Positions 9,310 through 20,184 are shown, numbered from the stretch's first letter. The stretch is DNA of 64,000 bases from Nitrospirota bacterium (GCA_016214845.1 JACRMS010000037.1:186001-250000), one strand, 5' to 3'. The notes: generated by a model from the sequence alone, not told the origin. Numbers and translations are program-made.

Positions 9310-9325
9310 TGGCATAGATTCTGCT
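9310..9325 (+). promoter_or_regulatory. Sigma54 promoter of the small-envelope-gene locus
   Basis: TGGCATAGATTCTGCT matches the RpoN -24/-12 consensus and is identical over 15 bases to the promoter at 4450. The DNA between operator and promoter also shares long blocks with region A (TCTTCTCTGAAAC, and AGAGACTC followed by GTCCTGTCAA), so the whole control region is a copy. Confidence 0.78.
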
Positions 9326-9412
9326 CTTGCATACAACAGCAAACACCAAAGCATGTCACCCTTTGATGAAACAGATGCATCAAAAAGATTATTAGCATTT
9401 AAAGGAGAAAAT

Positions 9413-9613
9413 ATGAATAGAACTCTCAGATTAATTTTAATCATTGTCCTGCTTATCACGTGTTACGGCTGTTTTATACCAGGTCACGGATGGGTTGTAC
9501 CGGGTGACGAATTTCCCGGTGGCCAAAGCCGTGGAGATTCCGGTGGCCACGATCGTGGAGGGCGTGGTGACCACGACAGCGGAAGACATAATGGGCACGG
9601 AGAACGGGATTAA
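9413..9613 (+). CDS. Small Gly/His/Asp-rich lipoprotein-like protein
   Basis: A 66-residue protein: a hydrophobic signal segment (LILIIVLLITCYGC, with Cys17 and Cys20) and then a short polar tail rich in Gly, His, Asp and Arg (GGHDRGGRGDHDSGRHNGHG). The lipobox is non-standard (CYGC), so lipidation at Cys20 is likely but not certain. The tail could bind metal; I know of no characterised relative. AAAGGAG lies five bases before the ATG at 9413, which I prefer to an earlier ATG at 9353. It is the first gene after the sigma54 promoter at 9310. Confidence 0.7.
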   Translation: MNRTLRLILIIVLLITCYGCFIPGHGWVVPGDEFPGGQSRGDSGGHDRGGRGDHDSGRHNGHGERD

Positions 9614-9663
9614 GTGGAGGACGGGACCGGGAGATGACGGCTGAATCTTAGAAGTATGGGGAT

Positions 9664-10002
9664 ATGATGATACTTGCGACATTAAGAATGAATGTCCGGC
9701 CTGAAAGGCGGAGCGATCTTTTGGAAACAATGCGGGGCATGCTCGAACCCGCGCGGGTCGAAAGAGGCTGCCTGAGTTATCGCCTCTATGAAGATGTAGA
9801 AGACAGAAATACCTTTGTCCTGATGGAGGAATGGAAGACACAGAATGATCTTGAGAGACACATCCGTACGGACAATCATCGCCGGCTGATGGCGCTCATG
9901 GATCTATTGAGCAGGCAGCCTGAATTGCGGTTTAACACTGTTTCACACACGTCGGGAATGGATGTCATAGAAAACGTACTCAATACATACGGACAGAGAT
10001 GA
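9664..10002 (+). CDS. ABM-domain (YgiN-like) monooxygenase family protein
   Basis: A 112-residue single-domain protein of the antibiotic-biosynthesis-monooxygenase (ABM) fold: MILATLRMNVRPERRSDLLETM, ERGCLSYRLYEDVEDRNTFVLMEEW, then a helix with an H-H segment. The EW after the long strand and the C-x-x-Y pattern are typical of dimeric ferredoxin-like ABM proteins such as quinol monooxygenase YgiN. The substrate is unknown, and many relatives have no shown activity. Start could be 9664 or 9667 (ATGATG). It lies in the sigma54-driven series of small stress genes. Confidence 0.82.
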   Translation: MMILATLRMNVRPERRSDLLETMRGMLEPARVERGCLSYRLYEDVEDRNTFVLMEEWKTQNDLERHIRTDNHRRLMALMDLLSRQPELRFNTVSHTSGMDVIENVLNTYGQR

Positions 10003-10031
10003 GAGAGCGATATTTAAAAAGGAGGTGAAGT

Positions 10032-10238
10032 ATGCCGCTGGTTCAATTAGTGATTACTTTGGTTGTTGTCGGGGTGATTCTATGGCTGATTAACAACTAT
10101 ATACCCATGCAGGCCACCATAAAGAAAATCCTGAATGCTGTAGTTGTTATTGTCGTGATTCTATGGCTGTTGAATGTGTTCGGTGTCTTAGGCCCCATCT
10201 CAGGGATGCATGTTGGAGAAATGCATGGCGGGAGGTGA
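10032..10238 (+). CDS. Thivi_2564 family small membrane protein
   Basis: A 68-residue protein with two transmembrane helices (about 4-22 and 36-54) joined by a short loop NNYIPMQATIKKILNAV, and a His/Met-rich C-terminal tail (GMHVGEMHGG). It matches the Thivi_2564 membrane-protein family, whose function is unknown. Translation signals are strong: AAAAAGGAGGTGA ends four bases before the ATG. It belongs to the row of small envelope proteins after the sigma54 promoter. Confidence 0.8.
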   Translation: MPLVQLVITLVVVGVILWLINNYIPMQATIKKILNAVVVIVVILWLLNVFGVLGPISGMHVGEMHGGR

Positions 10239-10339
10239 AGGGCCTGAAGATTTTCTCAATCCGGGAAATAATATTCCACCGGGTTGCATTTATTAACGTT
10301 GTAATCCTATGATTGCACATATAAAAAAGGAGGAGTGAA

Positions 10340-10654
10340 ATGAAAAAATTAATTCTGTTAACAGTTTTAATGGGTTTTGGATTGGCCCTGTTTTCGGGCT
10401 GCGCCTATATGACGGGTAAAACAGCAGGCGAAAACATCGATGATGCGACGATTACTACGCAAGTTAATGGGGCAATAGTCAATGAACCGGACGCTCATTA
10501 TTGGAAGATCGATGTGACAACTACAAATGGCGATGTTATGCTTACAGGTTTTGTGAACAGCAAAGCGGCCGAGGATAGGATCGTAGCAAAGATCAGGCAA
10601 ATCAAGGGCGTGAAATCCGTTCAGAGCAACTTGAAAGTGGAAGAGAAAAAGTAG
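10340..10654 (+). CDS. BON-domain lipoprotein
   Basis: A 104-residue protein with a lipoprotein signal (ALFSGC, Cys21) and one BON domain (about 36-102: DDATITTQVNGAIV, then DVTTTNGDVMLTGFVNSKAAEDRIVAKI and IKGVKSVQSNLKV). BON domains of the OsmY/Kbp type bind membranes or polysaccharide and are common in periplasmic stress proteins. AAAAAAGGAGGAG precedes the ATG. The 101 bases upstream show no separate promoter that I can support. Confidence 0.88.
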   Translation: MKKLILLTVLMGFGLALFSGCAYMTGKTAGENIDDATITTQVNGAIVNEPDAHYWKIDVTTTNGDVMLTGFVNSKAAEDRIVAKIRQIKGVKSVQSNLKVEEKK

Positions 10655-10719
10655 AGTCAGTGAAATCAGTTGTTATCCTTGCAAGAGGTATAACACAGTC
10701 TAACCGGAAGGAGGATAAT

Positions 10720-10872
10720 ATGCTGTGGACGATCGCTGTGATACTGATAATTCTGTGGCTGCTGGGACTGGTGAGCAGTTACACGATGGGAGGGTTTATT
10801 CACATCCTTCTGGTAATTGCCATAATCATGGTGCTCGTAAACATCATTCAGGGGCGAACACCTTTGGGATAA
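10720..10872 (+). CDS. lmo0937 family membrane protein (copy 1)
   Basis: A 50-residue, almost wholly hydrophobic protein: [20 protein letters not shown] as helix 1, YTMGGFIH as turn, helix 2, and a polar end IIQGRTPLG. This is the lmo0937/DUF5670 pattern, function unknown. GAAGGAGG lies six bases before the ATG at 10720, so this start is preferred to one at 10660. A second copy with nearly the same DNA sequence is at 13003. Confidence 0.85.
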   Translation: MLWTIAVILIILWLLGLVSSYTMGGFIHILLVIAIIMVLVNIIQGRTPLG

Positions 10873-10945
10873 AGGAAAGTCATCAATCCGATTAGACCGG
10901 TAACAGAAAAAAGGAGCAAAACGTTTCAGCTACGAGGAGGCTGCC

Positions 10946-11236
10946 ATGATGGAAAAACGAAAAGCATACGAAGAAAAGTTCGATGCGCAGTTGAAGCAAT
11001 GGAGCGCGCAGATCGCCCTGCTCAAGGCCAGAGCGGACAAGGGCAAGGCCGAGGTCAAGATTGAATACTACAAAACCATCGAAGCCTTGCAGCGCAAGCA
11101 AGATGAGGCCAGTACAAAACTGCACGAATTGAAGACCGCCGGCGATGAAGCATGGGAAGACCTCAAGACAGGCGCGGAAAATGCCTGGGCTGAAGTCAAG
11201 GCCGCCTTCCATGGCGCGGCCTCGAAGTTCAAATGA
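10946..11236 (+). CDS. sll1863-like coiled-coil stress protein
   Basis: A 96-residue, highly charged, fully helical protein with no signal peptide. Lys/Glu/Ala-rich heptads run from residue 3 to about 85 (KRKAYEEKFDAQLKQWSAQI, then YYKTIEALQRKQDEAS), followed by a Trp-containing tail AWEDLKTGAENAWAEVKAAF. The organisation matches the sll1863 family of stress-response proteins, which are often next to BON, DUF3185 and lmo0937 genes. The molecular role is unknown. GAGGAGG precedes the double ATG. Confidence 0.72.
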   Translation: MMEKRKAYEEKFDAQLKQWSAQIALLKARADKGKAEVKIEYYKTIEALQRKQDEASTKLHELKTAGDEAWEDLKTGAENAWAEVKAAFHGAASKFK

Positions 11237-11332
11237 GAACCTTTCGTAATGACGTTTGATGGTGAAGAAGGGAATCCGAACCTTTGAATTATGGCATGTG
11301 AAAGCATGCTGATTAACATGAAAAAGGAAGAT

Positions 11333-13155
<1,823 letters not shown>

Positions 13156-13203
13156 AGGAAGGTTCTTATTCAGCCGGGTTGACGAATTGAAAGAAGGAGC
13201 AAA

Positions 13204-13425
13204 ATGAAAACAAATACACTGATAGGCATCATACTCATTGTTGTAGGGATCGTGGCCTTTGCGTATCAAGGCATCAACTACACGACCAGAGAGAAAGTCG
13301 TTGATCTCGGTCCTCTCCAGGTGACTGCTGAGAAGACAAAAACGCTCCCTCTGCCGCCGATCGTGGGTGGTATTGCGCTCGTGGGCGGCATAGTGCTGCT
13401 GGTCATGGGGAGCAAGAAGGGCTGA
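13204..13425 (+). CDS. DUF3185 family membrane protein
   Basis: A 73-residue protein with two transmembrane helices (about 4-22 and 52-69) flanking a short extracytoplasmic loop (NYTTREKVVDLGPLQVTAEK). This is the DUF3185 pattern. Function unknown; the family regularly occurs with BON, lmo0937 and sll1863-type genes. AGAAGGAGC precedes the ATG by four bases. Confidence 0.85.
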   Translation: MKTNTLIGIILIVVGIVAFAYQGINYTTREKVVDLGPLQVTAEKTKTLPLPPIVGGIALVGGIVLLVMGSKKG

Positions 13426-13443
13426 TCCGAGGATGAAGTAACA

Positions 13444-14571
13444 ATGCTGATGCGCAGCACTATTTACTTTAATGTTACCGGCTTCCTCTGCGCCGCCTTT
13501 CTCTTGCTCATGCTCATTTTCCCGGCCCCCCCGGCGATAGGCGCGGACAGGGCCGGTGATGAATTTCTGACCGGTTATATTACCTCCATACTTGAGCGGG
13601 ACCTGCAATGGGAGAGAGACAGCTATCGTCTGAAGGTTGTCCGGGGGGCTGCTACGATCACCCTGTTTAAAGATGACCCGGTGCGACGGGAGGAGGCTGA
13701 CACGCATCTGCGCACTATTGACGGGCTGCATTCGATGAAGATTATAGTGAAGCCTTCAGACCCCGGCAAGCCTGGAGTGGTAAGCAGGCTTCTGGGGATA
13801 ACCGGCGAAGGGGAAGCTTTTCCAATAGGCAACCTGTTCCAGCCGCTCCTTGCAGACCCGAAGCAACTGCAGTTCTTTGTCAGCGTCAACAGCTTCAAAT
13901 CACCGGGTGTGCGATATACCATGGCATCAGTCGGCTTCGGAGAAGCGTTCGGCGTGTACAGGTTCTTCGGCAGCCGCGAGGGGGACGGCCTGCAGCTCAA
14001 CATAGAAGGCGGTCTGTTCGCCCAGTTCAACCTGGACGCTCCTTCCTACGACCTCATCAACGCAGATTACATCATCGGCATTCCCGCCACCTACCGGCGC
14101 GGGGACAATTCACTCCGCTTGCGCATTTACCACCAAAGCTCACACCTGGGCGATGAGTTCCTCCAGGGTGTTAATCCGCCGGAACGGGTCAACCTCAGCT
14201 ATGAAGCCATTGATCTCATCTATTCACGCGAATGGCGCGGATGGCGAGTGTACGGCGGCGGTGAGTATCTGCTGCAAAAAGAACCGGCTGATCTAAAGCC
14301 GATAAGCGCCCACTGGGGGATCGAGTATTACGGCAGCAGGCCGCTTGTATGGAACGGCAGGCCGGTTGGCGGGGTAGACATGAAGAGCTTCGATGAGCAT
14401 AAGTGGGCCATAGATACCAGCGTCAAGGCCGGCCTTGAGTTCGGTCAGCCTAACCCATGGCGCCGTCGTCTGCGTCTCATGGCACAGTGGTACAAGGGGT
14501 ATGATCCGCGCGGCCAGTTTTACATTAACAAGGTTGAGTCCTATGGCCTGGGAGTGTCCCTGGGATTCTGA
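13444..14571 (+). CDS. DUF1207 family outer-membrane protein
   Basis: A 375-residue exported protein: signal peptide (about 1-33, ending AIGA-DR), a BON-like segment (DEFLTGYITSILERDLQW, then LKVVRGAATITLF, about 36-100), and a C-terminal beta-rich domain of alternating aromatic strands ending in YGLGVSLGF, whose terminal Phe is typical of outer-membrane barrels. It fits DUF1207, a family of predicted outer-membrane proteins of unknown function. It is the last of the small-envelope series; the next gene, HK2, starts 25 bases downstream and may be cotranscribed. Confidence 0.75.
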   Translation: MLMRSTIYFNVTGFLCAAFLLLMLIFPAPPAIGADRAGDEFLTGYITSILERDLQWERDSYRLKVVRGAATITLFKDDPVRREEADTHLRTIDGLHSMKIIVKPSDPGKPGVVSRLLGITGEGEAFPIGNLFQPLLADPKQLQFFVSVNSFKSPGVRYTMASVGFGEAFGVYRFFGSREGDGLQLNIEGGLFAQFNLDAPSYDLINADYIIGIPATYRRGDNSLRLRIYHQSSHLGDEFLQGVNPPERVNLSYEAIDLIYSREWRGWRVYGGGEYLLQKEPADLKPISAHWGIEYYGSRPLVWNGRPVGGVDMKSFDEHKWAIDTSVKAGLEFGQPNPWRRRLRLMAQWYKGYDPRGQFYINKVESYGLGVSLGF

Positions 14572-14596
14572 CGGAGTTTGTCGAGGAGGCGCTAAG

Positions 14597-16459
14597 ATGT
14601 ATGAAGATATTGTAGAGACAGTTCGCGAACCTCTTATTGTTCTGGATGCAGACCTGAGGGTACTTTCAGCAAACCGCAGTTTCTATAAATTTTTCAGGGT
14701 AACACCTGAGGAAACTATAGGTAATCTGATCTATGACCTCGGGAACCGGCAGTGGGACATTCCCGGCCTTCGGAAGTTGCTTGAGGAGATCCTTCCCGAA
14801 AACAACAAGTTCGATGACTATGAAGTTGAACATATTTTTTCAGGCGTCGGGCACAAAATAATGCTTCTCAATGCCCGCCGTGTCATTCACCTTGAAAAAG
14901 GCCCCCAGATGATCCTCCTCGCTATTGAAGACATTACTGAACGCAGGCGGATGGAAAATGAATTGAAGGATTATGAGGAACGCTTCAGGCGGATGTTCGA
15001 GACCGCAAAGGACGGCCTGTTGCTGATCGATAAACAAAACGGGAAGATAGTTAACGCTAACCCCGCCATCGTGGCGATGCTGGATTATTTTCGCGAGGAG
15101 TTTATTGGAAAACAGCTTAAAGATGTCGGCCTGCTGAAAGACACGGAAAATTTCAGGGAGACTATCCGGGAATTGATTGAGGACGGATTTATCAATTACG
15201 AGGATGTGTTTGCGGAAACCAAACAGGGACAGCTTATTAATGTTGATATACATCTGGTCGACAGGGCGAGGTTCATTCAATGTAACGTGCGTGACATTAC
15301 TGAACGCAAGAAACTGTCAGCGCAACTGCTCCAGTCCCAGAAGATGGAGGCCATAGGCCATCTTGTCGGAGGAATTGCACACGATTTCAACAATATCCTG
15401 ACCGCAATAATCGGCTATGGGAGCCTTCTGAATAACAAGATCGCAGCGGATGACCCATTGCGTGAATATGTTAAACAGATACTCGCCTCATCCGATAGAG
15501 CGGCCAATCTGACACACAGTCTTCTTGCCTACAGCAGAAAGCAGGTGGTTGAGATGAAGCCGGCAGATATTAACAAGATCGTTTATAACATACAGAAGAT
15601 ATTGGACAGGCTCATCGGCGAGGATATTGAATTCAAGATACATATGGCTGCTGAGGAACTGATCGCGAATGTTGACATAGGCCAGATAGAACAGGTTTTG
15701 CTGAATCTTGCAACGAACGCACGGGATGCAATGCCGCATGGAGGAATGTTGACCATAAGTACGGAGCAGGTGCAAATAGACAGCAGCTTTATACGGGCTA
15801 ATGGTTACGGAGAAGCAGGCAATTATGCCGTCCTTTCAGTTGCCGACAACGGGGTCGGAATAGATGAAAAGACAGCAGAGCATATCTTTGAGCCGTTCTT
15901 TACCACAAAAGAGGTCGGCAAAGGAACAGGGCTTGGCCTCGCAATGGTCTACGGCATCATCAAGCAGCACAAGGGTTTCATCAATGTTTACAGCAGGCCC
16001 GGAGAGGGTGCGGTCTTTAAAATATATTTGCCCCTAATGCCGACAAAAGAGGAAATTCCAGAAAAGGCGGAATTGGTCCCTGTCCCCTCCGGGAATGAGA
16101 CAATTCTTTTAGCAGAAGATGATCTGTCTCTCGGTGAAATCTCAAAAATATATCTTGAGAACTATGGTTACAAGGTACTGGATGTGATCAATGGCGAAGA
16201 CGCCTTAAGAGTCTTCTCGAAGAACAGTGACGACATAATGCTTATTGTCACTGATATGATCATGCCGAAGATGCATGGCAATGAAGTATGCGAAAAGGCA
16301 AGGCTGATAAAGCCGGACATAAAATGCCTTTTTATGAGCGGGTACAGCGACGACATTTTAATAATGCGGGGTGTTCTCAAAGAGGGCGTTGATTTTATTC
16401 CCAAGCCATTCATCCCGTATGATCTTATAATAAAAGTCAGAGAGGTTTTGGACAGTTGA
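14597..16459 (+). CDS. Hybrid histidine kinase PAS-PAS-HisKA-HATPase-REC (HK2)
   Basis: A soluble 620-residue hybrid kinase. PAS-1 (about 1-115) contains [11 protein letters not shown] and is a sister of the PAS in HK1 and the cyclase; PAS-2 (about 125-240, [11 protein letters not shown]) is a sister of the PAS in the sigma54 activator. HisKA has HDFNNIL (His262), then HATPase_c ([16 protein letters not shown]), then a C-terminal receiver domain with the acceptor aspartate in [10 protein letters not shown] (Asp553). GAGGAGG precedes the ATG at 14597, so an earlier in-frame start at 14435 inside the DUF1207 gene is rejected. Domain sharing links it to the same signalling module as the activator. 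Confidence 0.9.
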   Translation: MYEDIVETVREPLIVLDADLRVLSANRSFYKFFRVTPEETIGNLIYDLGNRQWDIPGLRKLLEEILPENNKFDDYEVEHIFSGVGHKIMLLNARRVIHLEKGPQMILLAIEDITERRRMENELKDYEERFRRMFETAKDGLLLIDKQNGKIVNANPAIVAMLDYFREEFIGKQLKDVGLLKDTENFRETIRELIEDGFINYEDVFAETKQGQLINVDIHLVDRARFIQCNVRDITERKKLSAQLLQSQKMEAIGHLVGGIAHDFNNILTAIIGYGSLLNNKIAADDPLREYVKQILASSDRAANLTHSLLAYSRKQVVEMKPADINKIVYNIQKILDRLIGEDIEFKIHMAAEELIANVDIGQIEQVLLNLATNARDAMPHGGMLTISTEQVQIDSSFIRANGYGEAGNYAVLSVADNGVGIDEKTAEHIFEPFFTTKEVGKGTGLGLAMVYGIIKQHKGFINVYSRPGEGAVFKIYLPLMPTKEEIPEKAELVPVPSGNETILLAEDDLSLGEISKIYLENYGYKVLDVINGEDALRVFSKNSDDIMLIVTDMIMPKMHGNEVCEKARLIKPDIKCLFMSGYSDDILIMRGVLKEGVDFIPKPFIPYDLIIKVREVLDS

Positions 16460-16562
16460 AATGATACCCGGCGGAATGGTCAGGGAACATGTTGTTGAGA
16501 AGATCAGGATGAAATATCCCGGCAGGCGAAACTTGAATCACTAAAATGATAAACTTTATAAC

Positions 16563-17507
16563 ATGGAAAGGAATAAAAACAGTAGAGAGGCGAAACGTCT
16601 TCAGGAGGCCCTTGAATTCAGTGATGCGATCATAGCTACGGTCCGGGAGCCTTTGCTGGTGCTCGATAATGAGCTAAGAATAATTACTGCCAACCGTTCC
16701 TTCTACCGGACCTTTCAAGTGGACCCTGAGGAGACTGAGAAGCGGCTGATCTATGACCTGGGAAACCGCCAGTGGGACATTCCCGGATTAAGGGACCTGC
16801 TTGAGAATATCCTGCCGATGAACAACGCCTTTGAGGGTTTTGAAGTGGAACACGATTTTAAAGCCATCGGACGGAAAACAATGTTGTTGAACGCCCGGAA
16901 GATATATAAAGAAACGAACCATACAGAGATGATCTTACTTGCTATTGAAGATATTACTGAACGCAAGAAGGCTGAAGAGCAATTGAAACTTATTGCTTTC
17001 ATGGATGGATTGACCGGTGTTGCCAATCGCCGTCATTTTGATAATACCCTTGATTTAGAATGGCGGCGCGCCATGCGAAGCGCAATATCCTTGTCTCTCA
17101 TTATTATTGATGTTGATTACTTCAAGAATTACAATGACGTCTACGGTCATCTGGCTGGTGATGCCTGCCTGCAAAAGATAGCGCATACGATAAGGGACTC
17201 ATTAAGGAGAGCAGGAAATTTTGTAGCGCGGTACGGCGGTGAAGAATTTACGATCATCCTTCCCGACACTAACGCGGAGGGGGCATACTTATTTGCAGAG
17301 TCTCTGCGAGAGAAGATCGAAAATCTGAATTTTGAGCATGAAGATTCTAAGGCCGGTAAGAATGTAACAGTCAGTATGGGTGTTTCAAGTATTGTCCCTG
17401 ATAAGGACAGGACACAGAATGAACTCATATCCTTAGCTGATAAGGCCCTCTATGAAGCAAAGCAGGGAGGACGAAATCGTGTTGTAAGAGCCTGCGAAGA
17501 ATCTTAA
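16563..17507 (+). CDS. PAS-GGDEF diguanylate cyclase
   Basis: A soluble 314-residue protein: PAS domain (about 15-130, again with [11 protein letters not shown]) and a GGDEF domain (about 145-312) with an intact active site GGEEF (225-229), predicting c-di-GMP synthesis. The inhibitory I-site position reads RAGN instead of RxxD, so product inhibition is probably lost. No Shine-Dalgarno sequence is evident. A bidirectional terminator follows at 17555. It completes a set of three proteins that share one PAS type but have kinase, hybrid-kinase and cyclase outputs. Confidence 0.88.
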   Translation: MERNKNSREAKRLQEALEFSDAIIATVREPLLVLDNELRIITANRSFYRTFQVDPEETEKRLIYDLGNRQWDIPGLRDLLENILPMNNAFEGFEVEHDFKAIGRKTMLLNARKIYKETNHTEMILLAIEDITERKKAEEQLKLIAFMDGLTGVANRRHFDNTLDLEWRRAMRSAISLSLIIIDVDYFKNYNDVYGHLAGDACLQKIAHTIRDSLRRAGNFVARYGGEEFTIILPDTNAEGAYLFAESLREKIENLNFEHEDSKAGKNVTVSMGVSSIVPDKDRTQNELISLADKALYEAKQGGRNRVVRACEES

Positions 17508-17554
17508 GACGAACTTGATTGAAGATGCCTGCTTTGAGCAGCAGCGCGCTAAAA

Positions 17555-17591
17555 AACAAAAGAGGGTCAAGAATTTCTTGACCCTCTTTTT
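17555..17591. terminator. Bidirectional rho-independent terminator
   Basis: AAAAGAGGGTCAAGA and TCTTGACCCTCTTTT form a long perfect stem flanked by A and T runs on either side, so it can end the diguanylate cyclase transcript on the plus strand and the metF transcript on the minus strand. Confidence 0.88.
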
Positions 17592-17614
17592 AGTACAGAT
17601 ATTTTATTCGTATC

Positions 17615-18496
17615 TTACAGCAGTCCGGCCCTCTCCATAATTGTCGGCACTTTATCTTCCATGCCTATTGCCATGATATGTACGCCGTCGCAGATCTTTT
17701 CATCTTTCAACTGTTTGATATGACGGGCCGCGATGTTCAATCCGGTGTCAAGAGCCTTTTCTTTTCCGGCTGCCTTAAGTTCATCAATTAAGTTTTGGGG
17801 CACCTTAATTCCCGGCACAAAATTGTTCATGAAGTTCGCCATTCCCGCGCTCTTCAGCACAACGATTCCGGCCATGATCTTTACATTGGACTGCCTTGCG
17901 TGTGCCATGAAGGTCTTGAATTTTTCAATGTCATAGATCGCCTGTGTCTGGAAGAATTTTGCACCTGCCTTCACCTTCTTTTCAAACTTCATGAGCTGAG
18001 GCTCTATGGGGTTTGATTCAGGAGTCACAACTGCGCCCTGGAAATAATCGGTCGCTCCTTTTAAATCATTGCCTGCCATGTCCTTTCCGTTATTCATCCC
18101 GTCAACGATCTTCAAAAGCTGGACGGACTCCACATCATAAACAGGCTTTGCCTGCTTGTGGTCTCCAGCCGACACATGGTCTCCGGTCATGCAGAGAACG
18201 TTTCTAATTCCCAGCACGTAAGCCCCAAGCAGGTCTGCCTGAAGCCCTATCCTGTTTCTGTCGCGGCAGGTCATCTGGAGGATCGGCTCAAGCCCATTCT
18301 CCAGCGCTAATTTACATACCGCAATGGAGGATATCCTCATGACAGCAGACTGGTTGTCCGTGATATTCGCAGCGTCTATCTTGCCGCGCAAAATTTCCAT
18401 GTGGTGGAGCATCTCTTTTATGTCGGTGCCCTTGGGTGGGCCTATTTCCGCAGTGACTGCAAATTTGCCTGAGTTAAGTATATCTCTGAAGCTCAC
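17615..18496 (-). CDS. metF: Methylenetetrahydrofolate reductase
   Basis: A 293-residue TIM-barrel flavoprotein that reduces methylene-THF to methyl-THF. Visible motifs are AEIGPPKGTD near the N-terminus, a conserved MTCRDRNRIGLQADLLGA segment and TGDHVSAGDH. It starts by a four-base overlap (ATGA type) with metV, which supplies the Cys-rich partner. In acetogens and other users of the Wood-Ljungdahl pathway this MetF-MetV pair is the methyl-branch reductase, so the pairing argues for that pathway and not only for methionine synthesis. It is the last gene of the minus-strand cluster, before the terminator at 17555. Confidence 0.92.
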   Translation of the reverse strand: MSFRDILNSGKFAVTAEIGPPKGTDIKEMLHHMEILRGKIDAANITDNQSAVMRISSIAVCKLALENGLEPILQMTCRDRNRIGLQADLLGAYVLGIRNVLCMTGDHVSAGDHKQAKPVYDVESVQLLKIVDGMNNGKDMAGNDLKGATDYFQGAVVTPESNPIEPQLMKFEKKVKAGAKFFQTQAIYDIEKFKTFMAHARQSNVKIMAGIVVLKSAGMANFMNNFVPGIKVPQNLIDELKAAGKEKALDTGLNIAARHIKQLKDEKICDGVHIMAIGMEDKVPTIMERAGLL

Positions 18497-19161
18497 TTTT
18501 TCTTTTCCTCCTTTGTTCTGGCGACTAATGCGCGGGGCTTCTGGCTCTTGGACCAGTCTTTTGCCTCTCTGGTTTTTTTCATATCATCGAGGCGGTTGAT
18601 CTTATTCAGCCTCTCATAAATCCGGACCCAGCAGCACTTTATATCCGGGCTGACTTCACAGTTGCCGTCGTTGGTCCCGCCGCACGGCCCGTTAAGAAGG
18701 CCTTTCGGACACGCTGTCACTGGGCATATGCCTCCTGTCTCATCGAGTATGCATTCGCCGCATAATGAACACCTTTCGTCGAACATCTGATAGCGGGTCA
18801 TATTCGCCAGGAACATGGTGTCATTGGATTGGTACACCGGCTTGTCGGGAAATATTTCGACAGCCGCCTGTGTGCCCGCGCCGCAGGACATCACTATGAC
18901 GACGTCCGTTTTATCAAGCTGCTCTTTAAAGGGTTTAAGTTCGACCTTTGTGCCGAGCACCTGGCAGCCGGTCTTGGCCCTGAAAGTCCCTGTCACGGTC
19001 TTGCCTTCCTTCTCCAGCGTCTCTTTCAGTTCCGCAAGCTCAGGCTCTCCGCCGGTGCCGCACAGAGACGCACATTCAGAACATCCTACAAGGAAGAAAC
19101 TTTTGTAGTCCTTTATGTTTTCCATCAGGTCTTTGAATTCTCTTTTCTTAGTAGCGATCAT
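18493..19161 (-). CDS. metV: MetV-type methylenetetrahydrofolate reductase partner
   Basis: A 222-residue Cys-rich protein of the MTHFR C-terminal (MetV) family. Cysteine clusters lie at SECASLCG (about 28-35), RCSLCGECILD, GGICPVTACPKGLLNGPCGG and CCWVRIYE, consistent with Fe-S and Zn sites; the last two are the family hallmark. In acetogenic MetFV it is the obligate partner that feeds electrons to MetF. The C-terminal 25 residues are Lys/Arg-rich and probably disordered. AAGGAG precedes the ATG. The 98 bases upstream hold only an inverted repeat. Confidence 0.88.
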   Translation of the reverse strand: MIATKKREFKDLMENIKDYKSFFLVGCSECASLCGTGGEPELAELKETLEKEGKTVTGTFRAKTGCQVLGTKVELKPFKEQLDKTDVVIVMSCGAGTQAAVEIFPDKPVYQSNDTMFLANMTRYQMFDERCSLCGECILDETGGICPVTACPKGLLNGPCGGTNDGNCEVSPDIKCCWVRIYERLNKINRLDDMKKTREAKDWSKSQKPRALVARTKEEKKK

Positions 19162-19197
19162 TTTGTTCTCCTTACTTCGTAAAGCAATTAGCGGTTA

Positions 19198-19237
19198 GCT
19201 GTTAGCGATTAGTAATTAAGACCAAACTGCTAACAGC
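19198..19237. repeat. Intergenic inverted repeat (TTAGC type)
   Basis: GCTGTTAGC (about 19199-19207) and GCTAACAGC (19229-19237) face each other in the gap between metV and folD, surrounded by degenerate TTAGC/GCTTAA copies. A related palindrome, CTGATAGCTATCAG, lies at 38687. Confidence 0.6.
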
Positions 19238-19259
19238 TTAGTGCTTAATGCTTAACGCG

Positions 19260-20168
19260 TTATTTCACTCCCGCATGTATTTTAGCCGATTTGACGGTGT
19301 TTTTCATAAGCATGGTGATGGTCATCGGCCCGACGCCGCCGGGCACTGGAGTAATGGCCCCGGCAATTTCTTTTGCCGCATCGAAGTCTACGTCTCCCTT
19401 GAGTATGGGGACCATCTTGCCGGTCTTCTCACTCTTCTTTTCGCCGACGCGGTTTACTCCTACATCAATTACACAGGAGCCCGGTTTGATCCATTCAGGT
19501 TTTACAAGGCCGGGAACACCAGCAGCAACGATAAGGATGTCAGCACGTTTGCAATGGGCCTCAAGATTCTTTGTCCCTGTGTGAACGACAGTGACTGTGG
19601 AATTTGCGCCTTTGCCTTTCTGCAGCATGATGTTTGCGATGGGTTTGCCTACGATATTCGAGCGTCCTACGACCACGACCTCTGCTCCGTTGGTATCAAA
19701 ACCGGAGCGCACGATCAGCTCCTGAATTCCGGCAGGGGTGCATGGAAGGAACTTTACTTCGCTGCCGCCTATCATAAGGCGGCCGACATTTACCGGATGA
19801 AAACCGTCTACGTCCTTGTCAGGGTCTATGGCGTTGAGCACCTTCTTTTCATCAATGTGCTTTGGGATCGGAAGCTGAACAAGGATGCCGTGTATCTTCG
19901 GGTCCTTATTGTATTTATCAATGAGATTCAGCAGATCAGCTTCTGAAATATTGTCCTGCTGATCATCCTGAATTGAATTGAATCCAATCTCATGCGCGGT
20001 CTTTTGTTTAGCCGTAACATAGCTGACCGATGCCGGGTTTTTGCCCACCAGTATTGTAACCAGTCCTGGCACGATGCCGTGTTTTTCCTTCAACTCTGTA
20101 ACTTCTTTTTTAAGCTCTTCACGAATCTGTGCGGCGATCTCCGTGCCGCTGATTATTTTTGCAGACAT
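19260..20168 (-). CDS. folD: Bifunctional methylene-THF dehydrogenase / methenyl-THF cyclohydrolase
   Basis: A 302-residue FolD with the family motifs SYVTAKQKTAHEIGF (catalytic Lys), QLPIPKHIDEKKVLNAIDP, VVGRSNIVGKP of the NADP site and ITPVPGGVGPMTITMLMKNT at the C-terminus. It interconverts methylene-, methenyl- and formyl-THF, the steps directly before MetF/MetV. ACAAGGAGG precedes the ATG. Position and strand place it in a C1 (methyl-branch) operon. Confidence 0.95.
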   Translation of the reverse strand: MSAKIISGTEIAAQIREELKKEVTELKEKHGIVPGLVTILVGKNPASVSYVTAKQKTAHEIGFNSIQDDQQDNISEADLLNLIDKYNKDPKIHGILVQLPIPKHIDEKKVLNAIDPDKDVDGFHPVNVGRLMIGGSEVKFLPCTPAGIQELIVRSGFDTNGAEVVVVGRSNIVGKPIANIMLQKGKGANSTVTVVHTGTKNLEAHCKRADILIVAAGVPGLVKPEWIKPGSCVIDVGVNRVGEKKSEKTGKMVPILKGDVDFDAAKEIAGAITPVPGGVGPMTITMLMKNTVKSAKIHAGVK

Positions 20169-20184
20169 AAAATTCCTCCTTGTA

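Noticed and set aside
19248-19946. Plus-strand open frame opposite folD
   Set aside because: Antisense to a complete FolD; Cys/Tyr/His-rich translation without motifs.
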